The translations under genes and the position numbers were made by a program. A DNA stretch of 64,000 nucleotides, from contig NZ_JAIVKU010000004.1 of the NCBI RefSeq assembly GCF_020524165.1, positions 248,001 through 312,000 on the forward strand, given 5' to 3'. Positions 27,995 through 36,287 of the stretch are shown piece by piece; the first letter of the stretch is position 1; every line of letters begins with the position of its first letter. The DNA comes from Guptibacillus hwajinpoensis. Its GTDB lineage: Bacteria > Bacillota > Bacilli > Bacillales > Guptibacillaceae. Under the pieces are notes generated by a model, which searched no databases, was not told the origin of the DNA, and worked only from the letters and a program-made list of their open reading frames with translations.

Positions 27995-28219
27995 AAAAAA
28001 ATCGCCCCTACGTTATCCGTAGGGACGATTGTTATCGCGGTACCACCCTGGTTGTGAGAAAACTCACCACTTCATTGTGTAACGATCTTCACCGTCTTTT
28101 GCGTGTGCAAAAGAAGCTCCAGAAATGAAATTCACGTCCTTTTATATACCGATTCTCACCAACCACCGGCTCTCTTTAATAGGGAAAAGGTTGCTACTTG
28201 TTTTCCTTCAAAGCAGTTC
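27995..28219 (-). promoter_or_regulatory. T-box riboswitch leader (probable tRNA-Phe) of the NSS transporter
   Basis: On the minus strand the leader shows AGAGAG and GGTTGGTGAGAATCGG of stem I, CTGGAGC (28103-28120 region), and the T-box sequence AGGGTGGTACCGCG (28036-28049). A terminator follows (AATCG.CCCTACG stem, 28000-28030, then seven T). In the specifier loop, after the GAA element, the bases are UUUCA: UUC followed by A, or UUU, and both are Phe codons. Uncharged tRNA-Phe should therefore switch the transporter on. Confidence 0.88.
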
Positions 28220-28303
28220 AATATTTATAGAGTTATTCAATTTTTATCATGACCTATTGAAAGTGTCAATATAATTTTATATATGGAAAAATTATCCGTG
28301 AAG

Positions 28304-29950
28304 CTAATCGTCTTTCTTCTCCTCTTCAAAATGAGCATCGACAGGACCTTTTTTCTGTTTCGGTTTCTTGCGGCGGATTGACTGTAAAATCTTTTTGTAG
28401 TTTAATGAAAAAGTTTTGGGCTCATAATGTTCAGAAGCTTTGATATCAGCCGTAGAAGCACGCATAAAAGACCAACCAAGCATAATCATAATAAAGAGAA
28501 GGGGAAATCCACCGACGATACTTGCGGTTTGAAGAGTACCAAGTCCCCCAACAAACATGAGGACTAACGGCATAAGGCAAAGCGCGAATGCCCAAAATAG
28601 TCGGTTCCAGCGCAATGGTTCGTCCTTCACCTCTTTTTGAACAACGGAGGCTAAAATATATGAGCTTGAATCAAACGTCGTCGCGAGAAAAATAATCGCT
28701 AACACGACAAAAATGAAAATCATAAACCAAGATAAGGGAAGTTGGCCAATTGTTTCGATGATGGCTCTTGGCGCTCCTTCATCATTTAGAACCTTAATGA
28801 CATCAAATTCACCTGTTAACTGCATATGAAGTCCATAATTTCCGAGGATTCCAAAGAACAATAAACTTCCAAGGGTTCCATAACTAATGGTTCCAAGGAT
28901 CATTTGTTTGATAGAACGGCCTCTTGATATTTTGGCAACAAATAGGCCAACAAAAGGCGCGTATACGAGCCACCATGCCCAGTAAAATACGGTCCAACTT
29001 TCAGGAAAACCAGTTTTATCATATGGACCAAGAGCATTGAATGGTTCCGTCCAAGTACTCATATGAAAGAAGTTATCCATCAACAAACCGACACTGTTGG
29101 TTGTCGTTTCAACGAGAAACCGGGTTGGGCCAAACAGTAATACAAAGAGAAGCAGAAAAATGGAGAGAACTAAGTTAATATCCGATAAAACTTTAATTCC
29201 TTTTTTTAATCCTGAATAAGCACTTATGGCAAAAATGGCTGTTACGAGAACAAGTATCAGCGTTTTTAAGACCATTGTTACGCCAATGCCCGTGAGAGCG
29301 TCTATTCCCTCTGCAATCATTGGTGTACCAAGTGCTAGTGTTGTTCCTGCTCCCCCAAGCAGACCAAACATGAATAGCACATCGATAATCGTTCCGAGAG
29401 GCCCATCTACTAAGTTTCCGATTAACGGTCTTGTCGCTTCGCTTATTTTTAGGACTGGTTTTTTGCGTACATAGTAAAAATATGCCATTGGTAAAGCGGG
29501 AAGCGTATAGATGGCCCATGCGATCGGTCCCCAATGGAAGATTCCGTATGTACTTGCCCATAGGATCGCTTCTTCCGTGCCTGGCTCTAACCCAAAAGGG
29601 GGACCCTGATAGTAATAAGCCCATTCAATTGTGCCCCAATATAAAATACTTGAGCCAATTCCAGCACAGAAGAGCATCCCTGCCCAAGAAAAATTGTTGA
29701 ATTCCGGACGCTCGTCTTCTTCACCTAAACGCACTCTTCCGTTATCACTAAAGGCGACATAAATTAAAAAGAAAAAGATACCGAGTCCAACTAGTAAATA
29801 GAGCACCCCAAATTGGGTAGTCACGAACTCATTCGCTTTGTTAACAAATTCCTTTCCGCTTTCAGGAAAAAGTACAAGCGGAACGGTTACAAGTAGCAAT
29901 AAACTCAAAGCACCCAAAAACGTAGGCCAATCAATTAAACGCTTATCCAT
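28304..29950 (-). CDS. BCCT-family (betaine/carnitine/choline) transporter
   Basis: 548 aa with about twelve membrane segments and a charged C-terminal tail rich in Lys/Glu. The BCCT signature WTVFYWAWWLVYAPFVGLF is clear, as is the aromatic box region. The glycine-rich segment of helix 3 reads AGIGSSILYWGTIEW, closer to the CaiT-like branch than to the GMGIG form of sodium-coupled betaine carriers, so coupling and substrate are open. AAAGGAG lies 12 bp before the ATG. It is upstream of, and codirectional with, the T-box NSS gene but separated by that leader. Confidence 0.88.
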   Translation of the reverse strand: MDKRLIDWPTFLGALSLLLLVTVPLVLFPESGKEFVNKANEFVTTQFGVLYLLVGLGIFFFLIYVAFSDNGRVRLGEEDERPEFNNFSWAGMLFCAGIGSSILYWGTIEWAYYYQGPPFGLEPGTEEAILWASTYGIFHWGPIAWAIYTLPALPMAYFYYVRKKPVLKISEATRPLIGNLVDGPLGTIIDVLFMFGLLGGAGTTLALGTPMIAEGIDALTGIGVTMVLKTLILVLVTAIFAISAYSGLKKGIKVLSDINLVLSIFLLLFVLLFGPTRFLVETTTNSVGLLMDNFFHMSTWTEPFNALGPYDKTGFPESWTVFYWAWWLVYAPFVGLFVAKISRGRSIKQMILGTISYGTLGSLLFFGILGNYGLHMQLTGEFDVIKVLNDEGAPRAIIETIGQLPLSWFMIFIFVVLAIIFLATTFDSSSYILASVVQKEVKDEPLRWNRLFWAFALCLMPLVLMFVGGLGTLQTASIVGGFPLLFIMIMLGWSFMRASTADIKASEHYEPKTFSLNYKKILQSIRRKKPKQKKGPVDAHFEEEKKDD

Positions 29951-30091
29951 AACCTTTTAAGCTCCTTTACGATAGCTAACTAAGCTTAGTTTCTAGCATG
30001 CCCACATTTTTATACAACGTTTTTATTCTTTGAGTGAGACTGTGTTTTGTTATACTAATGGAAGAGAATGTTGGATTAGAAGGTGATGAAT

Positions 30092-30409
30092 GTGGAGAAA
30101 TTTACTGAAGATGTTGTTTCGATTATTAAAGGAATCCCACCAGGTAGAGTCATGACTTATGGACAGATTGCAAAATATGCAGGAAAGCCACGTGGAGCAA
30201 GACAAGTTGTGCGAATTCTACATGCGATGAGTCAAAGGCATAAACTGCCGTGGCACCGTGTCATTAACTCGAAAGGCGAGATTAGCATACCAACAGAGGA
30301 AGGCTACATCGATCAAAAGATGATGTTAGAAGGGGAAGGGATTGTTTTTCTTCCTAATTCAAAAGTCGATTTAACTGTATATCGCTACGATCCACAACTA
30401 AAAGAATAG
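30092..30409 (+). CDS. Alkyltransferase-like protein (ATL), MGMT family without the active-site Cys
   Basis: 105 aa. The MGMT DNA-binding domain is present (PPGRVMTYGQIAKYAG, ARQVVRILHAM), but the PCHR active site is replaced by PWHR. Trp in place of the acceptor Cys defines ATLs, which bind O6-alkylguanine and hand the lesion to nucleotide excision repair. GTG 30092 is chosen because AGAAGG lies 8 bp upstream; ATG 30086 and GTG 30083 are too close. Confidence 0.88.
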   Translation: MEKFTEDVVSIIKGIPPGRVMTYGQIAKYAGKPRGARQVVRILHAMSQRHKLPWHRVINSKGEISIPTEEGYIDQKMMLEGEGIVFLPNSKVDLTVYRYDPQLKE

Positions 30410-30411
30410 AA

Positions 30412-30450
30412 AAAAGATGGCCACCCCATAAAAAAGGTGGCCAATCTTTT
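30412..30450. terminator. Bidirectional hairpin terminator after the ATL gene
   Basis: Stem AAAAGATGGCCACC / GGTGGCC-A-ATCTTTT with one bulge. T runs lie on the plus strand and A runs (T on minus) on the other side, so it can end transcription in both directions. Confidence 0.8.
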
Positions 30451-30661
30451 AGTTCAAATGTCTGATTTCACATTCAAAAGCCTTCAATGTCATTAAGATA
30501 ATAAGAATGATGGCAGATGCATTCATAACTTTTGTAAAAGGGGCTATTTGTTTTCCAATATGTTTGTGCTTTTCTAAAATGCGCTCTTGTTGAGCGGTCT
30601 TTCTAGGAGGAATCCGAGCTACATGTAGGAGCTCTTGAAAAATCCTTATTGTGAAATAATT
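30449..30661 (-). pseudogene. Possible small membrane-protein gene without a usable start (remnant)
   Basis: A minus-strand frame stays open for about 70 codons and reads like protein: RIPPRKTAQQERILEKHKH followed by a hydrophobic helix (ASAIILIILMTL), with the stop exactly at the shared terminator. There is no ATG, GTG or TTG in frame until the helix. ATGCCTAAAATT lies just upstream in another frame and is followed by a stop, so a 1-2 base indel may have broken the gene. Family not recognised. The rest of 30451-30762 holds only the terminators. Confidence 0.35.
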
Positions 30662-30708
30662 TTAGGCATAAAGTAATCGAATTCATTCATTTAATGGAAC
30701 AAAAGTGT

Positions 30709-30748
30709 AAAAAAAGACCCTCTTCTTATACGAAAGAAAGGAGGGTCT
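30709..30748 (-). terminator. Terminator of the DUF302 gene
   Basis: On the minus strand an 8-bp stem AGACCCTC / GAGGGTCT with extra inner pairing and a run of T after it, 14 bp downstream of the DUF302 stop. Confidence 0.82.
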
Positions 30749-30762
30749 ATAGGGAAGAAATG

Positions 30763-31149
30763 TTACTTGCTTTTCTCAATACAGGAAATTAAGCGTTTCT
30801 CGATATCATAACCAATTTCGCTTAGATTGTCTTTTCCTGTTAAGTTTAACAAAGTGGTTGGTTTTGGCATACCGATCTTCGTCTGCCCTTGATCATCAAA
30901 GATAACGATTTTGCAAGGAAGAAAATAGCCAACTAACTTATCTTCATTTAGAACACGCTCTGCCTCTTTCGGGTTACAAACTTCGAGAACGCGGTAAGGG
31001 GTTTGGAAGTCCATTCCTTTTTCTTGCAACTTAGCGGACAGATCAAAATCCCATAATACACCGAATTTTTCTGTTTGCAGTTCATCACTTAAGTCAGAAA
31101 CTGCCTGGTCAACTGTTTTAGAGGTTTCAACTGTATAATGGAAACTCAT
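30763..31149 (-). CDS. DUF302 domain protein
   Basis: 128 aa soluble protein. The DUF302 pattern is seen: a TVDQAVSDLSDELQTEKFGVLW helix, YRVLEVCNPKEAERVL and the LPCKIVIFDDQGQTKIGMPKP strand pair. Function of the family is unknown. AAAGGAG lies 10 bp before the ATG; it has its own terminator and lies downstream of tnrA on the same strand. Confidence 0.85.
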   Translation of the reverse strand: MSFHYTVETSKTVDQAVSDLSDELQTEKFGVLWDFDLSAKLQEKGMDFQTPYRVLEVCNPKEAERVLNEDKLVGYFLPCKIVIFDDQGQTKIGMPKPTTLLNLTGKDNLSEIGYDIEKRLISCIEKSK

Positions 31150-31223
31150 AGAGCAAAACTCCTTTCATTAGTATTCTGTTTTCATTTATACCCTGCCTCG
31201 TATATTCTAAACGAAGAAACCTT

Positions 31224-31258
31224 AAAAAAAGCAAGCGAATATATCGCTTGCTTTTTTT
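31224..31258 (-). terminator. Terminator of tnrA
   Basis: Near-palindrome: AAAAAAAGCAAGCGA / TCGCTTGCTTTTTTT with a 5-nt loop, 3 bp after the tnrA stop. T runs exist on both strands. Confidence 0.88.
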
Positions 31259-31260
31259 CT

Positions 31261-31569
31261 TTATTTGGTCATTTTAAATGCTGCGTTTAACTGTCCGCGA
31301 ATCATTTCATCTCTGATTTTATCTTTATCTTTCTGCTTTTCTTTCTTATAGAGCTTTTTAATTTCAAATGTTTGCATACCGTCTTCAATTTGATTTGCGA
31401 TGTCCATTAGTTTTTCTACATCCGTAAACGAGAATTTTCTTGTACCACCACCAGAACGGTCAGGTAGAATAAGGCCTCTTTCTTCGTAGTAGCGGATCTT
31501 TCTCAAAGATAGCCCTGTTAATTCGCTGACTGATCCGATGGGCAAAACTTTTTTATCTTTGTATGACAT
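31261..31569 (-). CDS. tnrA: Global nitrogen regulator TnrA (MerR family)
   Basis: 102 aa. MerR-type HTH: IGSVSELTGLSLRKIRYYEERGLI, then GGGTRKFSFTDVEKLMDIAN. The C terminus carries GQLNAAF, matching the glutamine-synthetase interaction tail of TnrA (GQLNAHF in B. subtilis), and there is no long GlnR-type extension. TnrA activates nitrogen-scavenging genes when glutamine is scarce and is sequestered by feedback-inhibited glutamine synthetase. GGGAG lies about 8 bp before the ATG. A TnrA box lies upstream, consistent with autoactivation. Confidence 0.9.
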   Translation of the reverse strand: MSYKDKKVLPIGSVSELTGLSLRKIRYYEERGLILPDRSGGGTRKFSFTDVEKLMDIANQIEDGMQTFEIKKLYKKEKQKDKDKIRDEMIRGQLNAAFKMTK

Positions 31570-31654
31570 CTCCAGTCACTCCCTATGCTCATATTCATAA
31601 TGCAGCTACCGCTACATATACTATTGAAGTCTTCTAAACTGGCAATCTGGTATC

Positions 31655-31660
31655 ATTATA
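31655..31660 (-). promoter_or_regulatory. tnrA: Extended -10 promoter of tnrA
   Basis: The minus strand reads TGCTATAAT, an extended -10 (TGnTATAAT) with no good -35, as expected for an activator-dependent promoter. The start point would be about 31648. Confidence 0.6.
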
Positions 31661-31689
31661 GCATAGTCAACCATAATTGGTGATCAAGA

Positions 31690-31706
31690 TGTTAGAATAC
31701 CTAACA
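31690..31706. promoter_or_regulatory. TnrA/GlnR box in the tnrA/HPr-like intergenic region
   Basis: TGTTAGAATACCTAACA fits the 17-bp core TGTNAN7TNACA exactly. Its centre (31698) is about 50 bp upstream of the predicted tnrA start point, the spacing known for TnrA-activated promoters. Confidence 0.75.
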
Positions 31707-31830
31707 TAAGTTATGCAGAGAATACAAAGTTTGTGTGAGGAAAGGTCCCAAGGTCCTTGCGAGTATACGTGTAGGGTGTCAAAATAGAAAGGTGCAAACG
31801 GTTGTATTAGATACTGAGGAGGATGCAAGG

Positions 31831-32094
31831 ATGGTATATAAGGAAACCGTTTTGATCACGAGTAAAGTTACGATGGCCTTCTTGATGGACTTTGTAAAAA
31901 GTGCAAACCTCTTTAGTAGTTACATTATAGTAGAGGTTGAAGGCAAACGATTAAATGCGAAGAGTATTTTAAGTATGGGTAGACTGACAGCTCATTTTGG
32001 ACCAATGACCATTATTGCGACGGGACTAGATAGTGAAGAAGCTTTAGTTCACTTAAAACAAATGTGTAAGGTTGTCCAGAAGAAGAGTGTGTGA
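31831..32094 (+). CDS. HPr/Crh-like protein lacking the phosphorylatable His
   Basis: 87 aa, the length of HPr (about 88). The fold pattern is visible: VYKETVLITSK start, VEVEGKRLNAKSIL with a Ser at about residue 45 (equivalent to Ser46) and MTIIATGLDSEEAL. Where HPr has GIHARPA the sequence reads KVTMAFL: His15 becomes Thr and Arg17 becomes Ala, so PTS phosphotransfer is lost. Retaining the Ser46 site is the situation of Crh, the CcpA co-regulator. Start ATG 31831 has GAGGAGG 8 bp upstream; the longer frame to 31735 lacks one. Divergent from tnrA. Confidence 0.75.
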   Translation: MVYKETVLITSKVTMAFLMDFVKSANLFSSYIIVEVEGKRLNAKSILSMGRLTAHFGPMTIIATGLDSEEALVHLKQMCKVVQKKSV

Positions 32095-32144
32095 ATAGAA
32101 ATATAGGGGTTCTATAAGATTTTAAACAAAACGTCCTTTTTGTT

Positions 32145-32176
32145 TAGCCCGGAAATTTCAGTAGGTGACCGGGCTA
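32145..32176. terminator. Hairpin between convergent HPr-like gene and proI
   Basis: Perfect 8-bp stem TAGCCCGG / CCGGGCTA with a 16-nt loop. There is no T run on either side, so termination is only possible, not clear. Confidence 0.4.
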
Positions 32177-32182
32177 TACACA

Positions 32183-33016
32183 TTACTTTTGTTTTTGAAA
32201 AAGATTCCCTAGATCTTGTGAGCGATTCGTTGCATCTGTAATACAAGATAAAAGAGCTTCTTCGAAGTGATACGCTTTGAGCGTTGCGATTCCTGCTTGA
32301 GTCGTTCCCCCGGAACTTGTGATTTTTTGTCTTAAAAGTTCTGCTGGCTGTTTCGTTTGACGAAGCATCATAGCGGCTCCTTGAATGGTTTGCAAGATGA
32401 GTTCGCGTGCTATTTCCTCTTCAAGTCCGTTTTGAATAGCGGCTTTTTCCATACACTCTACCATGTAATAGAAATAAGCTGGACCGCTACCAGATAACCC
32501 TGTTACGGCATTCATCTTATCTTCCGGTACAGGCACAACGCTTCCAATCGTTTGAAACAGTCGCTTCGTAAACAGTAAGTCGTTTTCACTCGCAAACGCT
32601 CCGCCTGTAATAGCTGTTGCGGATAGCCCTATAGTGGCCGATGTATTTGGCATCGCCCGAACAATTGGAGTGGGAGTAGAGATTTTTTCTCCAATGTAAG
32701 TGGTTGTAATCCCTGCTAAAACGGAAATGATTAAATGGTTTTCATGAATATATGGCTGAATCATGCTTAAGGCATCAGGAGCGTCAGCTGGCTTCATTGC
32801 TAGAATAATCACTCTGTTTTGTTGTAACAATTCTTGAATATCTTGAGTAACATGAACGCTGTATGTTGTTTTTAATTCCTCAAGTCGCTGTGAATTGGAG
32901 CGATTCATTAACATAATTTCGTCAGGTTCTACAAATTTTTCGGAAATCATTCCTTCGACAATGGCTTCTGTAATGGAACCGGCACCAATGAAGCCGATGT
33001 TGTTTTTGGTCATCAT
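32183..33016 (-). CDS. proI: Pyrroline-5-carboxylate reductase
   Basis: About 277 aa. The Rossmann start is NIGFIGAGSITEAIVEGM, followed by AMPN(T)SATIGLSATA, the VTGLSGSGPAYFYYMVE signature and the SSGGTTQAGIATL C-terminal motif. It reduces P5C to proline with NAD(P)H. It is the proI (yqjO) position and has a T-box leader, as proI has in B. subtilis. ATG 33016 has GGAAAGG 6 bp upstream; the longer frame to 33088 runs into the T-box terminator and cannot be the start. Confidence 0.93.
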   Translation of the reverse strand: MMTKNNIGFIGAGSITEAIVEGMISEKFVEPDEIMLMNRSNSQRLEELKTTYSVHVTQDIQELLQQNRVIILAMKPADAPDALSMIQPYIHENHLIISVLAGITTTYIGEKISTPTPIVRAMPNTSATIGLSATAITGGAFASENDLLFTKRLFQTIGSVVPVPEDKMNAVTGLSGSGPAYFYYMVECMEKAAIQNGLEEEIARELILQTIQGAAMMLRQTKQPAELLRQKITSSGGTTQAGIATLKAYHFEEALLSCITDATNRSQDLGNLFQKQK

Positions 33017-33030
33017 CCTCATCCTTTCCA

Positions 33031-33262
33031 AATAAAACGCCCACTCATCCTTATGAAAAGGACGAATGGGCGTTATCCGTGGTACCACCTTATTTTTGAT
33101 ATCAACATATGATATCCTCTCGTTCCTTATAACGTAGGAAGCGGCTGTATTTCTACAGCGGACTCGAGGGTAGGTTCAAAGTAGTAATGGGAAGGGACTT
33201 TTCAGCCAATGAATCCCTCTCTCTGGCGCTTACTAGAACTTTTACTAATCCCTTTCAAAGCC
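33031..33262 (-). promoter_or_regulatory. T-box riboswitch leader (tRNA-Pro) of proI
   Basis: On the minus strand: stem I with AGTAA and AGAGAGGG elements, GAA followed by CCU and A as specifier (Pro codon), T-box AGGTGGTACCACG (33078-33090) and a terminator whose arms (AACGCCCA / TGGGCGTT) span 33031-33074 with a TTTTATTT tail. Uncharged tRNA-Pro should favour read-through. Confidence 0.9.
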
Positions 33263-33426
33263 GATACAATCATTCTAATTTTACATAGTATGCTATGAAA
33301 ATAAAAAAATGTCAACCTCAAATGTCGGAAAATTCTAATTAAATTATCTCGATATAATGACAAAGAGAACGAACAGCGATAGAATAGAGGTAGGTGATGT
33401 AAAGAAAAGTAGAGGTGGCGGTAAAT

Positions 33427-34395
33427 ATGAATCTAACGAAAGAAAAGGTCCTGTCGATCACGGTTCCGACTCCATTTGCTGTGGGTCCGGTCAATTGTTT
33501 TTTGTTAAAAGGAGACGCCTTAACGCTGGTTGATACTGGTCCTCGTACACCTGAAGCGCAGTTAGAACTTGAGAAGCAACTAAAGAACTATGGTGTAGCT
33601 TTAGAAGATATTGAACAGGTGGTACTCACGCATCATCATCCTGACCATATCGGCCTTGTTGGAAAGATGATGCAAAAGGGAGTTAACGTTCTTGGACATT
33701 GGAAGAACGACCGATGGTTACAAATGAGCGATTCTTTTTTGAACGAAAATGAAGCGTTTATGACAGGGATTTACCGTGAAGCTGGAGTTCCTGAACAGTA
33801 TTTCGATCATGTAAGTGATACACGTGGCTATCTTGCATATACAGACCGAGCGAAATGCGACCAGCATCTCTCGGAAGGAGATGATGTACCAGGCTGTACC
33901 GGTTGGACAGTGATGGAAACGCCAGGTCACGCCCAAAGTCACATTTCCTTATGGCATAAGGAATCGAGGATGATGATAGCGGGTGACCACCTGATTAAGA
34001 AGATTTCATCAAATCCCTTAATTGAACCACCATATGTAAAAGGGGCGGAGCGACCTAAGCCACTTCTTCAACAGAGAAGTTCTTATCGTAAAACGTTAGA
34101 TGCTCACCTTCAGTATGTCTATACCGGTCATGGAGAGCCTATTCTAAATCCGGACGAATTGATCAAAGAACGTCTACATAAACAAGAAGAGCGTTCGGAG
34201 AAGGTAGCATCCTTCTTAAAGAATAAACCTATGACTGCTTTTGAAGTTTGTCAGCAATTATTTCCAGGCGTTTATAAGAAGCAAACAGGTCTTACTCTCT
34301 CCGAAACGATCGGACATCTTGATTATCTTGAGTCGGAACATGTTATTGTGAAATGTAAAGAAAAAGAGAAAACGGTTTATCGATCACGATCGTAA
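33427..34395 (+). CDS. yqjP: Metallo-beta-lactamase fold hydrolase (YqjP)
   Basis: About 322 aa. Metal-site motif TLVDTG, THHHPDHIG (HxHxDH), ETPGHAQSHISLW, AGDH and a late YTGHGEP give a full glyoxalase II-type site, followed by a C-terminal winged-helix-like extension (MTAFEVCQQLFPG). Substrate unknown. ATG 33427 has GAGGTGG 8 bp upstream. It precedes yqjQ by 12 bp, the B. subtilis order. Confidence 0.87.
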   Translation: MNLTKEKVLSITVPTPFAVGPVNCFLLKGDALTLVDTGPRTPEAQLELEKQLKNYGVALEDIEQVVLTHHHPDHIGLVGKMMQKGVNVLGHWKNDRWLQMSDSFLNENEAFMTGIYREAGVPEQYFDHVSDTRGYLAYTDRAKCDQHLSEGDDVPGCTGWTVMETPGHAQSHISLWHKESRMMIAGDHLIKKISSNPLIEPPYVKGAERPKPLLQQRSSYRKTLDAHLQYVYTGHGEPILNPDELIKERLHKQEERSEKVASFLKNKPMTAFEVCQQLFPGVYKKQTGLTLSETIGHLDYLESEHVIVKCKEKEKTVYRSRS

Positions 34396-34407
34396 GAGGT
34401 GAAGCAA

Positions 34408-35199
34408 ATGAAAAACTTAAAGAACAAAGTCGTTCTGATTACAGGGGCATCAAGTGGAATAGGAAAACAGTTAGCGATTGATTTAGCTAAAAAAGGAGCG
34501 AAACTCATTCTTGTCGCTCGCTCAGAAGAAAAATTAATGGAAGTAAAGCGTTTAATCGAACGGAGCGGAGCTTATGCGCCAGCAGTATGGACAATTGATG
34601 TTGGGGACGGAGAGCGTGTTGATCATGTTCTGCCAATGCTTTTGGAAGAGATGCCTCCGATTGATGTTTTAATTAATAATGCTGGGTTTGGAAAATTTGA
34701 AGCGTTCGTGGATGCCGATATGAAAGACATTGAAGCAATGTTTGACGTGAATGTCATTGGACTCATGCGATTTACTTCGCATGTGCTACCAGGCATGATC
34801 GCTGCAGGAGAGGGGCACGTAGTCAATATCGCCTCTCAAGCAGGGAAGCTTGCTACGCCAAAATCTTCTGGATATTCGGCTTCAAAACATGCGGTACTCG
34901 GATTTTCAAATAGCTTGCGGATGGAAATGAAAGAACACAAGATTCAAGTGACGACGGTGAATCCAGGTCCAATCAAAACGAACTTCTTTGAAACGGCCGA
35001 TAGTAGTGGCACTTATACGAAGAACGTAGAAAAGATGATGCTCTCAGCAGAAAAAGTATCGCAGGAAATTATTTCTGCTATTGAAAAAGGCGCACGAGAA
35101 GTGAACCTTCCGAAATGGATGAATGCTGGAGCTAAGCTTTATCACACGGCCCCAGGGCTTGTAGAAAAGGTAGCTGGAAAGTTTTTTGACCAAAAGTAA
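34408..35199 (+). CDS. yqjQ: Short-chain dehydrogenase/reductase (YqjQ)
   Basis: About 263 aa classical SDR. NAD(P) motif TGASSGIG (near the N terminus), NNAG, catalytic Ser in NIASQAG and YSASK (Tyr/Lys). The C-terminal part has a hydrophobic stretch. Substrate unknown. ATG 34408 is favoured by AGAGGTG 7 bp upstream. Operon with yqjP; a terminator follows. Confidence 0.88.
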   Translation: MKNLKNKVVLITGASSGIGKQLAIDLAKKGAKLILVARSEEKLMEVKRLIERSGAYAPAVWTIDVGDGERVDHVLPMLLEEMPPIDVLINNAGFGKFEAFVDADMKDIEAMFDVNVIGLMRFTSHVLPGMIAAGEGHVVNIASQAGKLATPKSSGYSASKHAVLGFSNSLRMEMKEHKIQVTTVNPGPIKTNFFETADSSGTYTKNVEKMMLSAEKVSQEIISAIEKGAREVNLPKWMNAGAKLYHTAPGLVEKVAGKFFDQK

Positions 35200-35209
35200 G
35201 GTTATTAAG

Positions 35210-35236
35210 AGAGCATCAAAACGATGCTCTTTTTTA
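35210..35236 (+). terminator. Terminator of yqjP-yqjQ
   Basis: Stem AGAGCATC / GATGCTCT with a 5-nt loop followed by TTTTT. Confidence 0.88.
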
Positions 35237-35370
35237 ATTGGCTCATTTTCTGAAGAATTGGTATTTTTCTGTTATTTTGGAAAATGGTGTTGTTTTCAAA
35301 CAAGAAAGAAGTTTACACTTAATCAAGATACGATGCACAAGTGAAAGAGATGAACTGACAGGGGGAGAAA

Positions 35371-36276
35371 ATGAAAAGGAAATCAATCTTTGTGGAAATT
35401 TCAATTGAAACGGAAATGGAAGATTTATGGGATGCATCTCAGCAACCCCATCAGCATGAACAGTGGGATCTGCGATTCACTTCCATCACCTACCTACCGA
35501 AAGAAAATGAAAGTGATCCGCAACACTTTTCCTATAAAACAAACACGGGGATTGGAGTAGTGGTAGAAGGTTGGGGGAAAAGCGCTGGTGAGTTTAATAG
35601 CAAGGACGGATCGAGAACATCTTCGTTGCATTTTGGTACGGACCAGCAGATTTCGATTATCTCAGAGGGGAAAGGTTATTGGAAATACATACCCGATGAA
35701 AGCGGGAAAGTAACGTTTTTAACCCAATATGATTATGACACGCGTTTTGGAAGACTAGGTGCTTTGATCGATGCTGCGATCTTCCGTCCAATGATTGGGT
35801 GGGGGACGGCTTTAAGTTTTGATGTGTTGAAGCGATGGCTAGAGAAAGGAGAATCACCAGCATCCCAATATACCCGATTTATTAGCTATTGGCTGATCAC
35901 GTTTATGTTTAGTTTCGTTTGGATGTATCAGGGGCTAGTTCCAAAAATATGGCTGAAGCATCCTGAAGAGGTCTCTATGGCAACGAGTCTACTACCAGAA
36001 GCTATTGATGCTTCTGTGGTTGTTTTTGTAATGGGGATAGGCGAAATTTTGTTTGGTTTGATCTGGTTGTTTTATCGAAACAGGTACTGGTTATTTAAGT
36101 TTCAAATGATTGCTTTCCCTTTATTAACATTGTCAGCTATTTTAGCTGCTCCACATGCATTGGCACATCCATTTAATCCTTTAATATTTAACGTTAGTTT
36201 GTTCGTCTTATCTGTTATTGGGATGAAGATTTGTCGTGATATTCCAACAGCAAAAAATTGTAGGCGAAAGAGATAA
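35371..36276 (+). CDS. SRPBCC-like domain fused to a DoxX-like membrane domain
   Basis: 301 aa. Residues 1-165 look like an SRPBCC/START-type ligand-binding domain (ETEMEDLWDASQQPHQHEQW, FLTQYDYDTRFGRLGALID). Residues 170-290 carry about four hydrophobic helices in DoxX-like arrangement (WMYQGLVPKIWLKHPEE). The ligand is unknown. AGGGGGAG precedes the ATG. It heads a three-gene operon with a DUF4166 protein and a further unknown protein. Confidence 0.75.
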   Translation: MKRKSIFVEISIETEMEDLWDASQQPHQHEQWDLRFTSITYLPKENESDPQHFSYKTNTGIGVVVEGWGKSAGEFNSKDGSRTSSLHFGTDQQISIISEGKGYWKYIPDESGKVTFLTQYDYDTRFGRLGALIDAAIFRPMIGWGTALSFDVLKRWLEKGESPASQYTRFISYWLITFMFSFVWMYQGLVPKIWLKHPEEVSMATSLLPEAIDASVVVFVMGIGEILFGLIWLFYRNRYWLFKFQMIAFPLLTLSAILAAPHALAHPFNPLIFNVSLFVLSVIGMKICRDIPTAKNCRRKR

Positions 36277-36287
36277 GGAGCATGGTC

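Noticed and set aside
32183..33088. Longer reading frame for proI starting at 33088
   Set aside because: The extra codons run through the T-box terminator hairpin; ATG 33016 has a proper ribosome site.
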